In this document: piece after piece, positions 53,204 through 61,777 of the stretch
Layout: each line of letters begins with the position of its first letter
How positions within the stretch are numbered: the first letter of the stretch is position 1
Assembly (NCBI RefSeq): GCF_001662075.1
Contig: NZ_LYPL01000019.1
Coordinates: forward strand, 1 to 64,000
Source: Rhizobium bangladeshense
GTDB lineage: Bacteria; Pseudomonadota; Alphaproteobacteria; Rhizobiales; Rhizobiaceae
Direction of reading: 5' to 3'
Length of the DNA: 64,000 nucleotides
Translations under genes and position numbers: made by a program
Notes under the pieces: model-generated
Seen by the model: the letters and a program-made list of their open reading frames with translations, nothing else
Databases searched by the model: none
Told to the model about the DNA's origin: nothing

Positions 53204-53977
53204 TCAGATCCGGGCACCACCGGTCGCGTCGATCCTCTGGCCCGTCGTCCAGCGCGCATCGTTCGATGCGAGGAAAGCGATGACGTCGGCGACGTCCTCC
53301 GCCCGGCCGACACGGGAGAAGACCGAGAGTGCTTCGGCGCCAGCGCGCGCGTCCGGTGATGCCAGCCATTCGGCATTCATATCCGTCTCCGTCACACCCG
53401 GCATCACGGCATTGACCGTGATCCCGCGAGCTGCAAATTCCGGGGCGAGCGCCAGTGTCAACGTCTCCAGCGCCCCCTTGGAGGCCGCATAGGCGGGATG
53501 GGTCGGTGCAGCGATCCGCGTGAACCCGGTCGAGACATTGATGATGCGGCCGTTGTCGCGAATGTGGTCGGCCATTGCCTGGATGAGAAAGAACGGAGCC
53601 TTGTAGTTGATCGTCATCACCTCGTCGAACGCGGCCTCGCTTGTCTCTCTCAAGGGCAACGCCGGCGCGATGCCGGCGTTGTTCACCAAGATGTCCATAG
53701 CCGACGTGCCCCTCTCAGCACGCGCAGCTTCGCTGAACTGTGCCCAGAGGCTGTCGGCCGCGTCCTTGCCGTCTCTCAGATCAGCCTTCACCGCGACGGC
53801 CTTGACGCCCAGCGCCTCGATATCGCGTATTGTGGCACTGGCCGCATCCGCATTGGCGGTGTAGTGCACGCCAATCAGCGCGGCACCCTCCTTCGCAAAT
53901 GCAAGGGCGGCGGCCCGGCCGATCCCGCGCGAACTTCCGGTGATGAGTGCTATTTTGCCTGCGAGTTTTTGGGACAT
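53204..53977 (-). CDS. Short-chain dehydrogenase/reductase
   Basis: The 257-residue enzyme has TGSSRGIGRAAALAFA, LVNNAGIAP, INVSTG, and the catalytic YAASKGALETL, ending with TTGQRIDATGG. The start at 53977 has GGAGTGATCC ahead. It is divergent from a TetR regulator whose probable operator (perfect 18-base dyad) sits between the two. Likely a stress-inducible ketone or quinone reductase. Confidence 0.9.
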   Translation of the reverse strand: MSQKLAGKIALITGSSRGIGRAAALAFAKEGAALIGVHYTANADAASATIRDIEALGVKAVAVKADLRDGKDAADSLWAQFSEAARAERGTSAMDILVNNAGIAPALPLRETSEAAFDEVMTINYKAPFFLIQAMADHIRDNGRIINVSTGFTRIAAPTHPAYAASKGALETLTLALAPEFAARGITVNAVMPGVTETDMNAEWLASPDARAGAEALSVFSRVGRAEDVADVIAFLASNDARWTTGQRIDATGGARI

Positions 53978-53997
53978 GGATCACTCCGTTGCTAAAT

Positions 53998-54015
53998 TTA
54001 TAGTGATCACTATAA
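53998..54015. promoter_or_regulatory. Perfect 18-base palindrome, likely TetR operator
   Basis: TTATAGTGATCACTATAA is a perfect dyad between the divergent SDR and TetR genes, 20 bases from the SDR start. The half-site GATCACTAT recurs at 54052-54060, overlapping the first of two possible TetR starts, and GGATCACT lies at the SDR start. TetR regulators typically bind such dyads to repress themselves and the neighbour. Confidence 0.7.
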
Positions 54016-54048
54016 TAAGGCTCGACAGACGACTGTCAATAATTTAAT

Positions 54049-54684
54049 ATGGATCACTATTTAATGGAGAAACCAGTCCGTAAACGAGGTAGACCGCGCC
54101 TGCTCGATCGCGAAGTCGGGCTTGACATCGCAGCGCGGCTGTTTTGGGAGCGCGGCTACGAAGGAACCTCGACGGCCGACCTTACGAAGGCGATGGGTAT
54201 CAATCCACCGACCCTCTATTCGATGTTCGGCTCAAAGGAAGACTTGTACCGTCAGGCACTCGACTTCAGCATTGCCCGTGAAAGCACGCGCCGGTCGCAG
54301 ATCCTGCAATCATCCCATCTACCGGCTTACGATGCCCTACGCCTCTACCTCTACGATATCGCCGACGGCGACACCCAGCCGGACAAGCCTCGAGGCTGCA
54401 TGGTCTCGACGGCCGTCCTCCAGCATGCCGAAGAAAATGCGTCCGTCGCACGGATGACGGCGGCCTTGCGCGAAGCATCGATGCAGACCCTCAAAGCCCG
54501 CTTCGACCGTGCCGTCGAGGAAGGTGAACTGCCGACGCAAACCGACACCGATGCGCTCGCGCGGTTCTACGGTGCGATCATCCAAGGCATGTCCGCCCAA
54601 GCCTGCGATGGCGCCTGCAACACGCGGCTGAAGCGACTGATCGACATCGCACTCACGGCCTGGCCCGGGGAGCTTCGGACCTGA
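54049..54684 (+). CDS. TetR-family transcriptional regulator
   Basis: This repressor has the N-terminal HTH (FWERGYEGTSTADLTKAMGINPPTLYSMFGSKEDLYRQAL) and a ligand domain of about 140 residues with PRGCMVSTA. ATG codons at 54049 (211 residues) and 54064 (206 residues) are possible; the later one leaves the repeated operator half-site untranslated. RKRGRPR before the HTH is typical of the group. It probably represses the divergent SDR gene and itself. Confidence 0.88.
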   Translation: MDHYLMEKPVRKRGRPRLLDREVGLDIAARLFWERGYEGTSTADLTKAMGINPPTLYSMFGSKEDLYRQALDFSIARESTRRSQILQSSHLPAYDALRLYLYDIADGDTQPDKPRGCMVSTAVLQHAEENASVARMTAALREASMQTLKARFDRAVEEGELPTQTDTDALARFYGAIIQGMSAQACDGACNTRLKRLIDIALTAWPGELRT

Positions 54685-55345
54685 CTGGGAGTTCGACCAA
54701 AGACACGTTGATCACTGGTGTTGGTTGCACGGGAGAATTTTATCGGTGGTTCGTCGTCCACGGGCGCCTTGAAGAAATTCGAACCCACGGATTCAAGAAG
54801 TCATTTTCGCTCATTGAAGGCCGACTTGATGACCGCTTGACGCGGATCGAACCAACGCCCCTTGGTGCTTGAGATCTGGCGGCCAGAGGAGCGCACCTCA
54901 AGGTCATGTCCAAAGGCAAGGCCGCCTGCCCGCCAGCAGTCCTGCCAAGCAAGTTCCGTCTGCACCTGTGGCTTCGGCATTCATTCCGGTGCAGCTGGCT
55001 GGCCTGCTGCGTTTCGTCACCCGCCAGGAACTGGGCGAAACCATCAATTTCACAGTTTTCGCCCACATCGCAGCCTGGCTGATCTGCTGCGATAAATGTC
55101 GGTTCTGTCTAGAAGAGGTCGGTTTTAGACAAGCTGACGGTCGCAACCGAAGCGAGTGCAAGCCGGGTGATCTGCTAGTCACATTATGAAGGCGGCCCCA
55201 GAGCCGCATAGTCACAAAGGCGCGTTCAGCGTCGTTGGCTCTACGGCATTGGCATCACGACCTGGCCTCTCGGACAGGTCCTATCGCGATATCCATTTTA
55301 AAATTCAAAGGGAACGTCAGCACATAAACCTTGGAGGGATAAAGC
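54685..55345. other. Intergenic region, no gene named
   Basis: About 660 bases before the BCCT transporter. Frames on both strands (for example 54869-55189 plus) show no recognisable family and no ribosome site. The last 100 bases are AT-richer and should carry the transporter promoter; TTGGAGGG is the ribosome site just ahead of its start. Confidence 0.4.
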
Positions 55346-56914
55346 ATGTCGACTACGAACACACTCCGCAGCATAGATCCGACGGTATTCTGGCCGGCCA
55401 TAGCAATAGCGGCCGGGTTCATCTCATGGGGAGCGGTCGCTCCGGAGAGCCTTGCCTCCGTCACCCAAGCCACGCTTTCGGCGATTATCGGCGATTTCGG
55501 ATGGGGCTTTGTTGTCTCGACCGCGTTCTTCCTGATCTTTGCCGGGTTCCTGGCGATCAGCCGTTTCGGCAAGATCAGGCTTGGGGCCGATGACGAGCTT
55601 CCGGAATTCCGGACGGCTTCGTGGGTCTGCATGATGTTCAGCGTCGGCATGGGCATCGGCCTGATGTTCTGGGGCGTTGCCGAGCCAGTTTTCCATTTTG
55701 GCGCACCCCCTCACGGTCTGGCGGCCGCGCAAACCCGGGAAGCTGCGCTAGTCGCAATGAAGTATTCCTACTTTCATTGGGCGCTGCACCCTTGGGCGAT
55801 CTATGCCATTGTCGGGCTGGCGATCGCGTACTTCACCTACCGCAAGGGCTTGCCTATCCTGATATCGAGCGCATTCACCCCTCTGCTCGGTAGCGCCGTC
55901 AACGGACCGATCGGTAAGACGATCGATATTCTCGCCGTGATAGCCACGCTGTTCGGCACGGCGACATCGCTCGGCCTTGGGGCCCAACAGATCAACAGCG
56001 GTCTGAACTTTCTTTGGGGAATCGGTGAGGGGACGGGAATTGCCCTTACGATCATCGCGGTGTTGTCGGTGCTATTTATCGTTTCGGCAGTTTCCGGGGT
56101 GGGCAAGGGCGTTCAGTTCCTGAGTAACATGAACATGGTGATCGCGGCCGTGCTGCTACTGTTCCTAGCCATCATCGGGCCGACCATCTTCATCCTCAAT
56201 ACCTTCACCGAAGCACTTGGCGACTATCTATCCGATCTCGTCACCATGTCGTTCCGCACCGCCGCCTTCAGCGACGGCAAGTGGTTGGGCAGCTGGACGA
56301 TCTTCTACTGGGCTTGGTGGGTTTCCTGGGCGCCTTTCGTAGGGGTCTTCATTGCACGCATTTCCAAGGGGCGCACGATCCGTGAATTCATCGTCGGCGT
56401 TCTGCTCATTCCGAGCGGCGTAACCTTCCTCTGGTTCACGATCATGGGCGGCACGGCGCTACATTCCGAACTGATGGGGGCCGGCGGCCTGGTCGAGGCT
56501 GTCAACACGAAAGGGGCCGCCATCTCGCTGTTTGCCCTGCTTGAACAATATCCTGCAACCGCGCTCACCTCATTCGTCGCGATCTTCCTTGTCGCCATCT
56601 TCTTTATCTCGGGCGCGGATGCCGCCTCGATAGTGATGGGCATGCTCTCGTCTCGCGGCACGCTTGAGCCCGCACGCGGCATCGTCGTGCTGTGGGGTGG
56701 CCTCGCCGGAGCGTCGGCCTGTGTGTTGCTGGTGATGGGAGGATTGCAGGGCTTGCAGACCGCGTCGATTATCGCGGCAGCACCCTTCCTCGTCGTCATG
56801 GTCGGACTATGCGTCTCGCTATGGACGGCGCTGTTGGACGACCTCGAAGACCGGCCTGAGCCACTCTCTCCCCTTCCCGAAGGTCCGCAATTGGCCACAC
56901 CGGCTGCTGGATAG
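55346..56914 (+). CDS. BCCT-family betaine/choline/carnitine transporter
   Basis: The 522-residue inner-membrane transporter has about 12 helices and the BCCT signatures FSVGMGIGLMFWGVAEPVFHF (about residues 94-114), WALHPWAIYA and WTIFYWAWWVSWAPFVGVFIARIS, which carry the aromatic ammonium-binding box. It imports a quaternary-ammonium compound with sodium or protons. The C-terminal tail is short, so osmosensing as in BetP is less likely. The ribosome site is GGAGGG. Confidence 0.92.
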   Translation: MSTTNTLRSIDPTVFWPAIAIAAGFISWGAVAPESLASVTQATLSAIIGDFGWGFVVSTAFFLIFAGFLAISRFGKIRLGADDELPEFRTASWVCMMFSVGMGIGLMFWGVAEPVFHFGAPPHGLAAAQTREAALVAMKYSYFHWALHPWAIYAIVGLAIAYFTYRKGLPILISSAFTPLLGSAVNGPIGKTIDILAVIATLFGTATSLGLGAQQINSGLNFLWGIGEGTGIALTIIAVLSVLFIVSAVSGVGKGVQFLSNMNMVIAAVLLLFLAIIGPTIFILNTFTEALGDYLSDLVTMSFRTAAFSDGKWLGSWTIFYWAWWVSWAPFVGVFIARISKGRTIREFIVGVLLIPSGVTFLWFTIMGGTALHSELMGAGGLVEAVNTKGAAISLFALLEQYPATALTSFVAIFLVAIFFISGADAASIVMGMLSSRGTLEPARGIVVLWGGLAGASACVLLVMGGLQGLQTASIIAAAPFLVVMVGLCVSLWTALLDDLEDRPEPLSPLPEGPQLATPAAG

Positions 56915-57063
56915 ATCACCAGTCTCTCATCCAGCGCCAATGATCCGCACCTGGAGGTGAATTTCAGGTGCGGCTTTGGCGTGGACAATGCCGCTGTCTT
57001 CGACATGAACGAGATACAAACGGGCTGAACGACAGCGCAAAGACAAAAAGAGCCACGCTCTCA

Positions 57064-57528
57064 TCAAGCCGGGCGTGTAATCATGAGCCAGATAATTCCC
57101 AGCACCGCAGCGAAAGCCGGGAAGCCGAAATAAAACCAGGTCCAAAATAGCTTGTGATATCGCGCCGGCAGCGGCTCACCCTTCACCGCTGCTTGCTTCG
57201 CGATGTTGCGCATCTCCATCTGCATCCAAACGACCGGCAACCAAAAGGCGCCCGTGACCAGATAGAGGATGATCGACCAAAATATCCACCGATCCCAAAG
57301 GGAATAACCGGCATTCCAGGCCAGCGCTATGCCGGTGATCGGCTGAACGATCACAGCCGTTGTCGTGAAGACGAAATCCGCAAGCACCACGATCCGCGCG
57401 ACGGCGGCTACGGTCATCGCGTTGCCGGTGCGATGCGCCATCAGCATAAAGAAGGCGATCCCCGCGCCGGTGCCGAGAAGAACAGCGGCGCCGATAATAT
57501 GCAGGAATTTCAGCACGAAATAGATCAT
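57064..57528 (-). CDS. DUF2269 family membrane protein
   Basis: The 154-residue protein has four hydrophobic helices and the DUF2269 pattern (KFLHIIGAAVLLGTGAGIAFFMLMAHRT, QPITGIAL). Function unknown. The ATG at 57528 overlaps the stop of the preceding gene (ATGA) and has GGAGGAGCG ahead, so it is translated with the NAD(P)-binding/DoxX-like protein. Confidence 0.85.
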   Translation of the reverse strand: MIYFVLKFLHIIGAAVLLGTGAGIAFFMLMAHRTGNAMTVAAVARIVVLADFVFTTTAVIVQPITGIALAWNAGYSLWDRWIFWSIILYLVTGAFWLPVVWMQMEMRNIAKQAAVKGEPLPARYHKLFWTWFYFGFPAFAAVLGIIWLMITRPA

Positions 57529-58811
57529 CGCTCCTCCAGAATCGCCAGGGCGACCAAGTGTAGCACGAGGATCGGCCATATCTTGGTCAGCGGGCCGAGG
57601 GGCTCATTCCACAACTCCGGCAATATTGCCGTGCCCGCTGCTGCATAGAAGAGTGATAGCAAGACAGCCGCGTAGAGGCCCCAACGCGCAGTGCGGCGCA
57701 AAGCGATAGCGCATCCGATCACGATGTCTGCAAGAGCTCCGGCAACCACGCTTGGTGCCGCGAGCCAACCTGCGCCGCCCGCCAACATCAGTTCGACGCC
57801 CTGCTCGAAACCCGACGTCAGCGATATAATCCCGGTCGCTATCCAGAAGAGTGGCAGCAGCAGAAAAATGACCGGCTTCAGAAAGTAGAGTTTGGCAAAC
57901 CAACGCTCCTGGACCGAAACAGGGCGACGCGCCAAAGCATCGTCCAACGATAACGGCCGGATTCCGGTAGCGGCGGTCCAATCCGTTGGATCGCCCACGG
58001 CGCCGCGGACGATCTCCCTTGCGGCGGTGCTTCGAACCGGCGGCCGCCATCCCAGCAATCCTGCGATATCGCCGAGCCGATAGAGAAGGCTGGCGAGCGG
58101 GCGCGGCAGCAGATAGCGCTTGGCGGGAGCCCAGCCCAGCCATCTCCGGTATCGCGCTACAATCTCGTCGAACTCAAGCGGTTGCGGGCCGACGATTTCG
58201 AGCGAGACTTTCGATGGGTCCGTTTTGTCGACAAGACGAACGACGGTCTCCGTGACGTCCTCGAGCTGCACCACCTGAAGTTTGCCGGTCGACGGCATCG
58301 CCGGCAGAACCGGCAGAGCGGCAAGTCCCCGAAACAATGCACTGGAACCGAACGCGGCGTCACCAAGGATTACGGCGGGACGCAGGATCACCCAATCGAG
58401 ATCCGTCTCCATCAGAGCCATGTCGCCGGAAAGCTTCGTGCGTGAGAACGCTGACGGCTGCTGCCGATCCACCCCGATCGCCGAGAAATGAATAACTCGG
58501 CGTACACCGGATTGCTCGCATGCACTGAACAAGGCTCGCGGTCCCTGCGCGTGGACGCCCGTCATGTTATGCCTCATTCCGTCCTGCAGCGCGCCGGCGC
58601 AGTTGACGACTGCATCTATTCCTTTGAGATGAGGCACCCAGTCAGAGGGCTCATCCGCTTGTGCGACGTCGACGTCGACCCAGGTGCCGAGCCCTCCCGC
58701 GCGCTGTTTGCCAGGACGAACCGCGCGGATGACATTATGTCCGCCTTTCTCCAGCCCGGCGCAGACGGCGCTACCAACCAGCCCTGTTGCTCCGATAACC
58801 AGAATCTTCAT
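57525..58811 (-). CDS. NAD(P)-binding epimerase-like protein fused to DoxX-like membrane domain
   Basis: The 428-residue protein has an N-terminal Rossmann domain (ILVIGATGLVGSAVCAGL; atypical SDR/NmrA-like, residues 1-280, with VNCAGALQDG and HFSAIGVD) and a C-terminal four-helix DoxX-like membrane domain (about 300-428). This fusion occurs in proteobacteria; it may be a membrane-bound redox or ubiquinone-linked enzyme. It is coupled to the DUF2269 gene. Confidence 0.82.
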   Translation of the reverse strand: MKILVIGATGLVGSAVCAGLEKGGHNVIRAVRPGKQRAGGLGTWVDVDVAQADEPSDWVPHLKGIDAVVNCAGALQDGMRHNMTGVHAQGPRALFSACEQSGVRRVIHFSAIGVDRQQPSAFSRTKLSGDMALMETDLDWVILRPAVILGDAAFGSSALFRGLAALPVLPAMPSTGKLQVVQLEDVTETVVRLVDKTDPSKVSLEIVGPQPLEFDEIVARYRRWLGWAPAKRYLLPRPLASLLYRLGDIAGLLGWRPPVRSTAAREIVRGAVGDPTDWTAATGIRPLSLDDALARRPVSVQERWFAKLYFLKPVIFLLLPLFWIATGIISLTSGFEQGVELMLAGGAGWLAAPSVVAGALADIVIGCAIALRRTARWGLYAAVLLSLFYAAAGTAILPELWNEPLGPLTKIWPILVLHLVALAILEER

Positions 58812-59165
58812 GCTTGCGGGCCTTCTCGCTCAACAGACCCGAACTTGTGCGGCCAAATTTCGTTCCAGTGCCAGCCTAACCGCATCCCACATGGCGTCCG
58901 CCTCGACATCCGCATTCGCAATGAACCGTTGCGGCTTGTTTCGGCGTAAATCTCCAGGTGCTGATGCCATTGCGATCGCCGAAGCCGCCATGAACGAGAT
59001 GAGTGCAACGCGGTGGGTTGTCAACGAAGGACGCGTTTCCCTGCGCCTCGATCTCTCGGATGGGCCTGTTGCGATCGACTGAACATTCAGACGCGATGGC
59101 CTGCCTTGTCGGGCGTCCCGGACAAATAATAGTCCCCTCGCCTTGAAGGGAGTCGGACCAATGGC
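58812..59165. other. Intergenic region, possible decayed coding DNA
   Basis: About 350 bases. Short frames on both strands (58830-59024 minus; 58960-59081 plus) have coding-like composition but no family motif and no start with a ribosome site. I do not call a gene. Confidence 0.35.
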
Positions 59166-60029
59166 TCAGGTGGTCTTGAGCGTGCCGTTCATCCCTTCTG
59201 GATAGAAGCCGCCCTTGCTCACTCCGTCCTTGTCGGTGAGGTAGACGATCCGGAGCACCTCCTGCGGCGTTCTGGTGAACGCGATCGCATCGGGCGTCGA
59301 GGGAACGATGTTGGCTTTTCCGTCCCGCTGGATCCCCTGGTCCTTAGCGTCTGATCCGTCGATTTTGTCTCGGGCATCGGAGACAGCGTTGGCGGCCTTC
59401 CAGGCTTTCTCTCCCTTGCGGTATAGCGTAGATCGCGCCATTCCCATGTGATAGGCCTCGACCGCCAGGATGCCTGCGGCTGCGGCGAGGAAGTCCTTGT
59501 TTTTCAGAACTGTCGCCGCACCGGCATAGGCGGTGACGCCGACATCCTCGAACAACATCCCGCCGAGTACGAAGTTCGTCTCGTTGCCGAAGGGGTCGAA
59601 ATCCGGCCCGAGGCCTGCTGCTTGCGCGACGGCTTTGAAGCCCGCATCGAAATCGATGGCCGGCCGGTCAACCGCGTTGGTTCCAAGCGTCTTGCGGTAG
59701 AAGCGGACGTGCGCGAGTTCATTTTCCGCGACTTCCTGCATGAATGCGCCGATGGCGGGCGTCTCGAACGAGACTTGCTTTCCACCAACGACGTCGCCGG
59801 GTTTCGAACCGGCATCGGCTGCGTCGATGCCCATTCCGGTGGTGCCGCGGAGGTAGTATTCAGCCTCCATATATTCGAGGTTGAGCGCAAAGCGGAAAAT
59901 GTCCTCGTCCGATATGTCCTGTGCCAATACCGGAGAAGGCTGCGCGATTCCGCTGAGTGCCGCTCCGGCGCCGAGTACGATAAGTCCCTGAAGCGACTGA
60001 CGCCGGGATAGGTGAAGTGCCCCTTGCAT
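59166..60029 (-). CDS. Exported ferritin-like domain protein (Ferritin_2/desiccation-related type)
   Basis: The 287-residue protein has a Tat-like signal (LSRRQSLQGLIVLGAGAALSG, to PVLAQ) and a ferritin-like four-helix bundle: FALNLEYMEAEYYLRG, EVAENELAHVRFYRK and AVEAYHMGMARS carry Glu/His candidates for a di-iron site. Related to plant desiccation protein PCC13-62. AGGAG precedes the ATG. It lies 150 bases downstream of an ECF sigma gene on the same strand. Confidence 0.85.
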   Translation of the reverse strand: MQGALHLSRRQSLQGLIVLGAGAALSGIAQPSPVLAQDISDEDIFRFALNLEYMEAEYYLRGTTGMGIDAADAGSKPGDVVGGKQVSFETPAIGAFMQEVAENELAHVRFYRKTLGTNAVDRPAIDFDAGFKAVAQAAGLGPDFDPFGNETNFVLGGMLFEDVGVTAYAGAATVLKNKDFLAAAAGILAVEAYHMGMARSTLYRKGEKAWKAANAVSDARDKIDGSDAKDQGIQRDGKANIVPSTPDAIAFTRTPQEVLRIVYLTDKDGVSKGGFYPEGMNGTLKTT

Positions 60030-60179
60030 GGCGGTCTCCTATGTTTGTTGATTCAACACCGCTGTCAGCACCGCGGCACCGAATGCATTTGCCTCATGAT
60101 TAGATGGTCTGGGCCGCCAAAATATTCCCGTGTCCCGCTACAAATGCGAAAGGAGCCGGCGTGAACGGCTTATGTGCGC

Positions 60180-60884
60180 TCAGTCGCCGCGTTCAACAGA
60201 TCCTTTTGAACCAAGGATTGCGAGCCGATCGAGGACTGATTGCGCGAGGCGGTCGCAACGAGCGCCAGCGAAGAGAAACGTATCCGTGAACACGGTGGCG
60301 AGCTTGTCCCCCAGCGCCTCGCGGAGCAGCCGGCGTGCGCGATAAAGACGGGTGCTGACTGTCTGAGGTCGCAATGCCAAAAGAAATGCGGTTTCCTCAA
60401 TGCTCATTTCCTCGACGTCCCGCATGACAAAGACGATGCGAAAGGGCTCCGGCAAGTCACCGACGGCTCGCTCCAGGAGGCCGCGGATTCCAGCGAGAGC
60501 AGCCGCCTCTTCGGGATCAGGCTTGTGTGCGCTGAACGGAGCGACCATGGCTTCGATGACTTTCGCGTCCACAGTGGGTCGCCTTTTCCGGCGGCGTCCC
60601 AGCGCCTCGTTCAGCGCGATCCGGGTGAGCCAGGTCGACAGCCGCGCCTCCGCGCGGAATTCGGCCAGATGGGTGAAGGCGTGGATATAGGTCTCCTGAA
60701 GTACGTCCTCCGCCTCGGTGTCGTCATTCAGGATGGCGCGGGCGACCCGGTGAAGCCGCTGATTGTGACGCTTGATGATTAGCCAGAATGCGGAGGAGTC
60801 TCGCTGTCGCGCGTGTTCAACCAGCCCCGCATCGTCAAGGTCCTCGATTCTCACTCCCTCGGTGGATCCGCTCGGCTTCATCAA
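60180..60884 (-). CDS. ECF-type RNA polymerase sigma factor
   Basis: The 234-residue factor has sigma region 2 (FWLIIKRHNQRLHRVARAILNDDTEAEDVLQETYIHAF) and region 4 (LPEPFRIVFVMRDVEEMSIEETAFLLALRPQTVSTRLYRARRLLREAL). The about 45-residue C-terminal extension after region 4 has a Cys (FLFAGARC) and may bind a regulator. No anti-sigma gene is adjacent. It probably directs the downstream ferritin-like gene, though no matching -35/-10 pair was found. Confidence 0.88.
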   Translation of the reverse strand: MMKPSGSTEGVRIEDLDDAGLVEHARQRDSSAFWLIIKRHNQRLHRVARAILNDDTEAEDVLQETYIHAFTHLAEFRAEARLSTWLTRIALNEALGRRRKRRPTVDAKVIEAMVAPFSAHKPDPEEAAALAGIRGLLERAVGDLPEPFRIVFVMRDVEEMSIEETAFLLALRPQTVSTRLYRARRLLREALGDKLATVFTDTFLFAGARCDRLAQSVLDRLAILGSKGSVERGD

Positions 60885-61204
60885 AGGCGCTCCAGATGCG
60901 TCAGCTTACTATTAGATAAGCGTTTTCGGCTTTTCGGTCTGCGGCTAGGTGGAGACTTGGGACTCTAGCGGAACAGAGGTCTGTTGACCAAGTAAATCGG
61001 ACTTGTCGCGGAGCAGTTCCATCTTCTGGTTTCGGCGCAACTCAGACTCGCAGAGCGATCGCCGGCGATTTCTGCTTTCAGGAAGCCGTAAAAGGTATTT
61101 ATCGAACTTCAATAAGCCGCTGTTTTCTCGTTGGTTTGTTGTTTGTTGTCATTGGAGCTTGGCGACAGTATCGCGGTACGGACTACCGTTCTCGATTTCC
61201 CTTG
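60885..61204. other. Intergenic region upstream of the sigma gene
   Basis: About 320 bases with no credible frame. AT-rich segments around 60905-60940 and 61075-61150 could hold promoters. No repeat or hairpin was noted. Confidence 0.35.
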
Positions 61205-61470
61205 CCTGCCGAGACGGCGCCCACGTTCCAGTCGCGCAATGCTCCGCAGACTTCCACTCTGGTGGGTGCGCCGATGCGTCCGCCGAACTTCCGGCCTTTG
61301 AGCGCCGCCGCCATCGACGACAGGCGCATCGTCTCTTCGATCGGCAGGCCTCCAGCGATCGCAGCGCGAAAGCGCCATGGAAGATGTCGCCCGCCGCAAG
61401 CGTGTCGACCGCTCTGCAATGATGCGTTCGCCGGCGGCATCGTTGCCGACCGCCCCCTGGCAGCGCCATC
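61205..61470 (-). pseudogene. C-terminal remnant of a PfkB/ribokinase-family sugar kinase
   Basis: On the minus strand, AVDTLAAGDIFHGAFAL (the PfkB DTxGAGD active-site block, here DTLAAGD) is read to about 61362, after which a frameshift continues in another frame with GLPIEETMRLSSMAAALK and FGGRIGAP (the C-terminal kinase helix). The N-terminal part is absent. So this is a truncated and frameshifted relic. Confidence 0.75.
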
Positions 61471-61589
61471 CGCCGATGTTCAAAAAACAGGCATTTGCTG
61501 CACAGTGTACACAGTGTTAGTCCGACGAGAAATTGCAGCCAGCCAAATCAATGACTTATGACGTGGCACACCTCTTGCATGAAACTTCG

Positions 61590-61705
61590 CGAGTTGGTGG
61601 CTAGGGTTCCGGCGTTCCTCTTCGGGAGCGTGCTGGTCCGAGAGCCACCACCGGCTGGGGGAGAAATCCCACCGGATGCACGGCGGGACAAAAGCCCGGG
61701 AGACC
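61590..61705 (+). ncRNA. Guanidine-I (ykkC) riboswitch
   Basis: The leader contains the conserved blocks of the guanidine-I riboswitch in order: CTAGGGTTCCG at 61601-61611, GGTCCGAGAG at 61635-61644, and ACGGCGGGACAAAAGCCCGG (part of 61680-61699) followed by GAGA. These match the ykkC aptamer consensus. A terminator follows at once and then the start of a guanidine/urea-type ABC importer. Ligand binding should prevent termination and switch the operon on. Confidence 0.92.
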
Positions 61706-61714
61706 TCGTAAGCC

Positions 61715-61755
61715 AAGGGATTGGCGGCGCGATGGTCTTTGCCGATCCCTTTTTG
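61715..61755 (+). terminator. Riboswitch-controlled intrinsic terminator
   Basis: AAGGGATTGGC at 61715-61725 pairs with GCCGATCCCTT at 61741-61751, leaving a T-run at 61750-61754. The stem has one G-U pair. Its position 10 bases after the riboswitch core and 23 before the coding start fits an expression platform. Confidence 0.85.
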
Positions 61756-61777
61756 AAAAAGCAAAAGGGGAATTTCT

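Noticed and set aside
52479..53369. Long minus-strand frame across the tautomerase and following gap
   Set aside because: It runs antisense through the tautomerase and out of frame through the SDR gene, with no motif.
54732..54800. Possible tRNA T-loop-like sequence (TTCGAACCC)
   Set aside because: Surrounding bases do not fold into a cloverleaf and there is no acceptor stem or CCA.
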